Source: Liolophura sinensis (Eukaryota > Mollusca > Polyplacophora > Chitonida > Chitonidae). From it: DNA of 64,000 bases. Position numbers and translations under genes: made by a program. The stretch is taken from NCBI RefSeq assembly GCF_032854445.1, contig NC_088301.1, positions 47,975,187 to 48,039,186 on the forward strand, written 5' to 3'. Below the pieces are notes generated by a model. That model saw only the letters and a list, made by a program, of their open reading frames with translations. It did no database searches and had not been told where the DNA came from. Below, piece by piece: positions 51,301 through 64,000 of the stretch (its first letter is position 1; each line of letters begins with the position of its first letter).

Positions 51301-53132
51301 AATACCTCCATGATGATGGGTTAGTTGTTAAAGTTTATCCAGTGGTTATTATACCTACAGATTTGAAACTACCAAATGCTGTTATCCTGGGAGATTTCAA
51401 CACATACACAGACTTTGAATGGTCAGCAAAAGTGTTGACATCTACAAATCGATTGAAGGAAGAATTAGGACCTTGTTATTCGACAGCCACAAGCATTATC
51501 CCCAAAGAGAGAATAATTCTGGAGATTGCAGACATATGGGAAGCGACAGCAGACTCTGATCACTTTAGCTTCACATTCAGTAATATGGTAATTATATAAT
51601 AATAATAATTATACCATTACATTATCATAATTTAGCTGCCTCACCGTATAATCTATGTGCATGCCACTAAAGCATTTACAAGCCAGATACTTGTACCTGG
51701 CTTAGCCCCAGTGTTTACAGATAACACTCTATGAGGGTCCCCGTCTCTCCAATCAGCCACAATATTTTGGAGTTCCCTTTATGTTTGGATTAATAATGGT
51801 TCATTTCTGCCAAACTCATCAAGTCTTTAACATTCTGCTGTGACAATGCCCATTGCCCCGCATGCATTCCCTGCCTCCTCCCTTTAACACACATACCCAC
51901 TAAGCTCCCCAACACCCCTTCTCCTCGCTCCCCACCAACCTCATTTCCACTTATACACTTTGTCCCATCAGAAACAAGCAAAGGCATGGCACAAACACAT
52001 ACCAGAATACAGACTGAACCGGTCACACGTAACTGGTCAAATATGGCCTCTAAATTACACACCCACTAGCTTACACATACTCTTTTCCACTGATAATTAC
52101 ATAACAATTGTATAACATTAATTGTGAAAAGTTCCTGATGCTAAAATGAAGATATGATGAAAATTGTAGTGTCCTTCAAAGTAAAACTGTGGATATTTAC
52201 ATACTAGTAAATAGCATTCATATTATCCACCATTAGACAGAGATATACATGTGAAAGAAGATATATTCTTTTTATTGACCAAAAAGCTTCAAGCATGAGG
52301 TAGTGTGATCCCAAGTCTAAGCAACGCCATTGCTACCATACTTATACTAGTAGTTCTGTCTGTACCTTAACCACATACTGGACAAAAAGTGACAATGTCA
52401 GTCATTTTTTCCCTCTCTTTTTGACAGCCCACACCTGGCTTGCATAGTCGTCCAGATCGAGTGCTAGCCTCTTCAGTTTTCAAGCCAACGTCACTGTTCT
52501 TGGTAGGCAGTGGGGATGCATATGAAAAACGCTATCATCACAGTATTGTACTGGACAGATTCTGGACCATTGTATCTCAGGCAGGAAATTCTTATGCTGG
52601 CCTGCAGGGATACCCCTGCCTACATGACTGTGGGCCCCATGGATCGTGCAGGTGTGGGGTCTGCGTTGGTGGGGGAAATACCAACACTTGTCTTCTACCA
52701 AACTGCAAAGAATGTAGTTCCACTCTTTTCAGGAACCTTGTGATATATGGCTTTATGCTGGCGATTTGTCTTGTACACCTTCTCTATGCAGCTGTCCTAG
52801 TCTTAAATCGATCAGTGCGTCGCCATGGTAGAACTATTCGACAAATTTTTGGATGCAATTGTTGTCTCTGCAACCCCAGCTTATATTCTGGCATGTCATT
52901 TCCCAGGAATGTCGGGTGGCGGAGTTCAAAACTACAAAGACTGTGGCCATGTCTCAGAATGCCGCCTATGGTATTTTTCATGATCTTTTTAACATTTTCA
53001 CTGTTAATGTTTTATATAGGGAAACATCTTGTGTTTTCAGAAATGCTCAATACAACATATAGTATCATGAATGAAGAGTTATATCCTTCTGACCATTTGA
53101 TGGTTATTGCAGACTTGCATGTTGAAATATAG
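48368..53132 (+). CDS. Membrane EEP-fold phosphoesterase with Cys-rich/transmembrane insert, five exons, 490 aa
   Basis: Exons: 48368-48517, 49401-49581, 49958-50167, 51361-51587, 52428-53132; phases agree and sum to 1473 nt. Residues 1-22 are a signal peptide (ending MVACVSA). Endonuclease/exonuclease/phosphatase motifs appear in order: TYNLWN (N32), GFQEVRG (E63), GLGLLSKWPI, VVVHFSYD (H160), ILGDFNTY (D192, N194), RPDRVLAS (264-271) and the final PSDHLMV (D478, H479). Between the last two lies an insert of about 150 residues: eight cysteines at 320-352 (CLHDCGPHGSCRCGVC ... CKEC), transmembrane helix 1 (about 358-382), a basic cytosolic loop with CNCCLC, and helix 2 (about 436-458). The hairpin returns the chain to the lumenal/outer side, so both catalytic halves would be on one side. 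Its substrate could be nucleic acid, phosphoinositide or sphingomyelin; the sequence does not decide. A second SDH (246-248) precedes RPDR and is probably not catalytic. Confidence 0.87.
50545..51190. repeat. Minisatellite, 44-bp unit, about 14 copies
   Basis: The unit reads TGTAGTGTAACATGTATGTG then CTGTAACACATACTGTGTCC and TGGA, with some copies diverged (ACGTATACTG, CATGATGTG). It fills intron 3 of the EEP gene. Overlapping minus-strand open frames of up to 160 codons are artefacts of the repetition. Confidence 0.95.
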
Positions 53133-53549
53133 CCGTTTGTATTAATCTTATAAAAAAGAATATATAGGTGTTTATTTGCTTTTGAAATAAGAGCTAAATT
53201 TTGGGAATACTTTCAGAGTCTATTCTTATCGTTTTTGATGTAATTGATTAGTGTATTAAAATCTAATAATTCATAAAAATACAGTTTTATTGTTTTGTGG
53301 CTTAACAACCTAGGAAAGCTGTTTTCGTTAATGGTTGACATTTAAGCCATGCTGTACTTGTAATACATGGCAAGTTTTCATCATCTGAATATGATGAAGA
53401 CTGAAACTTGGTTATACTTGACATGTACGGATATGGTATTACGTATTTACAATACGTGTGCCTACCACAATGTTTATAGTATACAACTATACACAAGTAT
53501 ACAACTTGTAGTTAAATTTTGGTTGATGTATGTGGTGTTATGCATGGTG

Positions 53550-53555
53550 AATAAA
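53550..53555 (+). other. Possible polyadenylation signal of the EEP gene
   Basis: AATAAA occurs about 420 bases past the EEP stop codon. An ATTAAA variant is closer, near 53255. Position only. Confidence 0.4.
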
Positions 53556-56500
53556 AGATACCCTGAAACGTTCATAACAGTCGTTGTGATTTTGTTTTGA
53601 AACGTCTTGTGAAATATTTTCACAAGGATGAGTCTAAGTTAATGTAATTGTGTGTCATAAGTGGTTTTGATTGCCCACATCGTCATTTACATCCTTCTGT
53701 TTACACAGAAAGCATGAAAATGATGGCAACCGTACGATATTTCCGATTTAATCCCTGAGTTAAACTGGATCATCCAAACACTGATTTGTTTTTTGCCCAT
53801 ACCAGTGAAAGAATAATACCGGTACAGGTTTGGTTTCCAAATTTGGTACAACTTCACCAGCAACTTTATGTTGTGTGATTACAGTAGAACGATGAATTGG
53901 GGCATCTGTGTGTTAGTTTGAGATATATGAATTAAAACGGACAAGCATGGGCTCTATGGGCTCTAGGATACGGAGAGCTGGGCGGGCGTATGAACAAAAG
54001 CTACTTTGCATGTTGACAGCCACAGATAAGCTGACGGTTCGGTGTCATGTCATGTAGTCGACCGCTTCATTCGGTGGCGGCCACGAAGTAGGGAGACCTG
54101 GAATCAAACCCGGTTCAGGTCACATAACAAAGACATTAAAAATGGTCCTGCTTGCAGCTTAGCCTGGCAATAAGCACTGAAATCACGGGACTGGTTGACC
54201 CGGTGTCAGTATAATGTGACTGGACGCGGTGTTATATCTGGAGTCACAGATGACTCGTCGTTATATGGCAGAAAAAATGTACGACGTGAAAACCCAAAGT
54301 ATACATACATATAGGCCTACATATATCACGTTGTCGATTGATTGTTGGCATTCATAGGCTCATTGTATATCTTGATATCTAAGAAACAAACTGAACGAAC
54401 CGAAAGGAATGATGTAAGATAATATAGTTTTTTCGGAAAACCAAGACTAATGGGAGCACTGGTACCCTTTAGGTCAAATGAAATAAAGCGTTGGTTGTGG
54501 CGTTATAGATCTAGCATTTGCTAATGCATAACATTTGGCTTCGCATGGCCCAGGGAGGTCACTCTTCGCAATCTAGAGATTTCAGAGACATATGCATTTA
54601 CCTTTATTCTTGTCGTGGACATCCCTGGCCATAAACTTATAAATCAGTGTTTCTTTTCTGCTCAGGTCAGTTTTTATATCAGTACTGTCTAATTTGTTAG
54701 TTTACAACGCTTTACCGCCCATCTGGATTTGTCTGCCATGATGAAAACTTTTTATTGAACAAAAACACGCACTTCTGTTCTACTCTCCACCTCTTGTATA
54801 CTGCCTTCGATAGTACATTAGCATGAGCGGAATGATCTATTGTGCATGCTACATGGGCATATTAATTACAGTAAATTAATACAGTAATAATGCGCGACGG
54901 AGGTTCCATCTTTGATGGCATATAAGAATATTGACTGTAAGTACATTACAAAATTCATGACTGTTGTGTTTTGGAATCGAACTTAAGGTAAATCTTACTT
55001 CATACATGTAAAGTAGATTAACACAAGGAGGAATGTTCCATTGTTGCTCTATGTACATTTTCCTTTACAACTTATTCCCTTAAAGTGCATGTGTATTAAA
55101 ATCAGTGTAATTAATTGGTGATATCTCAAAAAGTACTGGATGTGTCGAGTTCAGGGTTTGAATGTGTTTATTTTTTTGTACAGGGACATTATTCTCTCTC
55201 AAGGAAGATACTAAATATTTGACATCTTACTTAGCATGATATAAGTGATATAGGGCCATGCTACATTAACATTTTTTATGTTGACACAAACATACATCAA
55301 ATACATGAACAATTTTTTTCGGGGGTGGAATAAAAGTTATGTAAGAAAACGTTTAACTCATTGTATGAGCACGCTGTATAATTCACACGCGAGTAAGGAA
55401 GTGCGGGAGACAAGTACAAGTAACTGGTTTCCGAAACGGTTCATTTTTTGAGTAGGCAACATTCGTGCTAATTTCCGATCAAAGTAAACATCGGCTGTTC
55501 CTACCTGGTTACACTACGGTTTACTTGGAGTTAGCGAAGACTATTAAACAGGGCGTCTAAACTTACTCTGTGGCAGACTGTATCACAATTGATGGGGTCC
55601 CTTCAGGCAACATAATTTAAATCAACCTTATCACCGTGTAATTTGACAATTACGCCTTGTTATAACACTACACAAAATTTTCCGTTTTACCCATCTTTAT
55701 TCCCCCCTCTATCAAGAACATCAACTATTGGTTTAATTCTTCACCTTCATCATGGATATAGTGATGTAGTATATACGTTCAGAATAACCGAAATATCAGA
55801 ATTAACCCAATGAATTAATTAATTCCCAATTTAATATTCTCATACTTCAAAACTGTCAGTAGCCTACGAAGTTGGCAAACAACTTACAAGTTAGGAAAAT
55901 ATACTAAACTTTAAAAAGTTCCTGAGAAAACTTTTTACTAGGAATCATAGAGCGTTTCCTTCCGTCCACCATATTTAATGATATCTTGAAATGAATTCCT
56001 GAGATAAAATTGAAATTGTGGTAAGTTGAATTCCTGACGTCTGCAAATAAGTTGAAAATATCAATAAATAGACAATATCTATTTATATCTTTTATTCTGT
56101 TCTTGAATGACTAATTCTTTCTCTGATATCTGTTAAGTATTTTATGATATCTTAAAACGCACCAAGAAAAGACATATTAAATCATTTACTGATATAATGG
56201 ATTTAAGTGAAGATATCATAAGAGGAATAAAAAGTAAAACGATTTGCTATACGGACGATTATGGGTTATTCCACGGCTTGCAACCCTCAAACAAATATTC
56301 ACCAGCATGGACCACGTGCAAAAAAGTTTCCATCTCTTCTCGTCATCATTAAATATTTAGGCGGCTTAAGAAACCGACCCTAAAGATACATTATTGCGTA
56401 GGCCTATATACCTATGAATGTTAAAATTAATATTCGTCTGTGTGTCGAATTTTCAAACAGGCGTATAATAGATTCTTGTAAAAAGGAAAGCCAAGCAAGT

Positions 56501-57119
56501 TTTCCTACACGTTAGCTGATTTTAAAAAGATCTAAAATACACTTGGTAGCCAAAATCAGTCTCTGGTTTTCTACGTGATGGAAGCCAATTGGGAGTTTGT
56601 ATAAAACTGTCCTAATTACTACACAACATGAACTCCCAACTTGTGCTCTTTAGCTCTCCCTTAGTCTGACCTCCCACAGTTAACATTTTGCTGTATCCGC
56701 CTCTGCAGTATATTACCGGTATACCCAATATGTGGTTTAGGACATTGCGCAATCTACACGTATAAGTAGCTGGTGATAGCAAGCCATGCGTAGTTTTCAA
56801 GGCCATATGCCGCAGATTGCTCCATAAGGAATTTGTTTACACTTTGTCCTGTATTTTTCAGTCAAATGGTGAGAAACTGAAACTAATGAATTCGTCAATA
56901 TGCGTCTGTCCACTTGGCCAGATTTGACTGTCGGTAGTATTTAACGAGACCGACCTTGCTGCAACTGTCTCTGTACTGGGTACCCCCAAATAGCTTCACT
57001 GTAAACAAGAAATTTAATACCCTTGCGCTGAAGAAGGAAGGTCAACTCATACAGTAGACTGTCGAGCCTAAAGGCGTGCTTGACACACGAGCTCACACAT
57101 CAAAAACACACCGACCATC
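53556..57119. other. Intergenic between the EEP and ITIH-like genes
   Basis: It contains a family C SINE (54050-54310) and, around 55960-56230, an AT-rich stretch with repeated GATATC/GATATCTT motifs that could be an old MITE. I see no coding content. The ITIH-like promoter should lie just before 57120, but I see no clear TATA box. Confidence 0.5.
54050..54310 (+). mobile_element. SINE family C copy
   Basis: A tRNA-like segment (GGAATCAAACCCGGTTCAGG) is followed by GGTTGACCCGGTGTCAGTAT, AATGTGACTGGACGCGGTGT and CGTCGTTATATGGCAG. It shares its body with the minus-strand copy at 5270-5560. Confidence 0.6.
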
Positions 57120-62669
<5,550 letters not shown>

Positions 62670-64000
62670 GTAAGATTTACGCAGTTCTTTACTATTTACT
62701 ATGTTTATCTTGGGCTCAGTCAGTTTTGTTCATATTATGGTAATTCACGTGTCCGTCTGTTCGTTACATAAATGTATTGAGAACCACAGTGAATGTTCAA
62801 TGCTTTCTTCACTATTTGGAATCCGATATTAAAACATTTCTTTTAATTTGTTCAAATAAATAAGCGCGCTGTAATTTTATTGGCTAAATATTTTAATCTC
62901 GAAAAGCGATCACGTCGTTAATGAAAACTGGTAGCAGACATTTTATAATTTGCAAAATGCGGCAATGTAACTTGGCTTTCAAAAGGAGTGAAAACATGCA
63001 CGTCTGATAATGCCCCGGGCAGCCGCCAGAATATCTCAGGGCAGTATTTGGCCAATTTTGGGGCATATTTTTAGCAAGGCGATAATATTTACTAAGTTAA
63101 TGTTTTATGAAGCCATGCATGCCAGCATGTTTTCTATCACATAAAAACGTTAGAATATCGAGTTTTGTTATCATAATGGTGTATTGGAATTCCGTTTTGC
63201 GATTTTGCGGATGCAGATGAGCTCCATCTTAGCACACAAATTTTCAATATTTTTAAAGATGAAGGTTCCTTACATCTGTTCGTATTTAATTGGTGAAAAA
63301 GGCGCTTAGAACCTGTCTCCGGACGTCTGGAATCTCAGAGCTTCCCGCCCCTGGGCGACCCCATGCCTCGACTGCATGTATATTAACTGAGTTATTCCTT
63401 TCGCTTGCCCATGTACGACCCCATCAGCTCTAAACTCCGCTGCCTACGTGCCTCATTACTCTGATCAATGTATAATTAACACTGTTCATTTTATCCACAT
63501 GCGCTATTTGAGAATAGGTGTAGGTGATCTGTTAACTAAATTTTTGGCAAAATGTTAAGTTTGCTTCATCACAACCTTGAGGATGGATAATTTTTCTTTT
63601 AAATCACGCTCAGATGCGTCTACGGCTTTATGGGCGGCCTATGGACACTCCCATCCTTCCCCCACCCCTCCTCCATCTGCTTTCTACGCCCTTGTAACGT
63701 CCTGTAGTAAGCCTATTCAAGGCCGCAGACATCCGGTTATTATCAGGCATAATTGTCAGAATATCTCCCATAGATGTTGATTTTCCTCTACCTTCCCATG
63801 TTGACTTTCAAGTCATCTGCTAGCCACTTTCATAGGCGAGCGATCCACTCGAACGTGAAATATGCGGTGTCGAATTGAAATTGAGCATCTTTACATGTTG
63901 CTTTGCCGACTTGTGGCCTACTTCTGGTGGTCAGAATTCATGCTGCATTAGGTCTCCAAAACTTAAAACTCAAAACTTCCACAACTGAGCAGACGCTATA
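62670..64000. other. ITIH-like intron 3 (partial), nothing recognised
   Basis: It begins at the donor AA/GTAAGA of exon 3. I searched both strands by eye for the next VIT or von Willebrand A domain exon and found none. No clear repeat family was recognised either. Confidence 0.5.

Noticed and set aside
51460-51590. The SDH at residues 246-248 of the EEP protein as the catalytic motif
   Set aside because: It precedes the RPDR motif, the wrong order for the EEP fold; the C-terminal PSDHLMV fits the canonical order.

Overview
This is a eukaryotic, AT-rich, intron-rich window with one 200-base assembly gap (29208-29407). Every gene is split into short exons with GT-AG introns (one GC-AG), and intergenic and intronic DNA is full of short tRNA-derived retroposons, minisatellites and decayed retroelements. 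The SINE families resemble ones I associate with lophotrochozoan genomes, so I infer a marine invertebrate, most likely a mollusc. A brachiopod or related phylum is not excluded.

Layout. (1) 451-6162, minus: a complete nine-exon phytanoyl-CoA dioxygenase family gene (373 aa). (2) 7976-8973, plus: a frameshifted DIRS-type reverse transcriptase/RNase H relic. (3) 10233-14276, minus: a complete seven-exon alpha-galactosidase A-like GH27 gene (401 aa) with a MITE in an intron. (4) 15560-18378, minus: a five-exon gene for a small secreted von Willebrand factor C-domain protein (169 aa). (5) 22545-28649, minus: WDR82, lacking only its N-terminal exon(s), which probably lie in the assembly gap. (6) 30546-34765, plus: a five-exon LEM-domain, emerin-like inner nuclear membrane protein (186 aa) whose first coding intron is GC-AG. 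(7) 38320-39316: a Penelope-like reverse transcriptase relic beside a 165-bp hairpin element. (8) 39471-45905, minus: a complete nine-exon N-acylglucosamine 2-epimerase (RENBP, 397 aa). (9) 48368-53132, plus: a five-exon secretory-pathway endonuclease/exonuclease/phosphatase (EEP) fold protein (490 aa). A Cys-rich module and a two-helix membrane hairpin are inserted inside its catalytic domain. (10) 57120 to beyond the right edge, plus: the start of an inter-alpha-trypsin inhibitor heavy chain (ITIH)-type gene. Its first intron carries two related satellites of 35-bp and 33-bp units.

The genes are independent single-copy-looking eukaryotic loci, not an operon. Two act on sugars (alpha-galactosidase and GlcNAc/ManNAc 2-epimerase), two are nuclear (WDR82 in chromatin/transcription complexes, LEM protein at the nuclear envelope), and three are secreted or membrane-bound (VWC protein, EEP protein, ITIH). 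WDR82 and the LEM gene are arranged head to head across the gap. The two observations I would follow first are the membrane hairpin inside the EEP catalytic domain, and the ITIH-intron satellite whose units each carry a splice-acceptor-like TGTTACAG identical to the real acceptor of exon 2.
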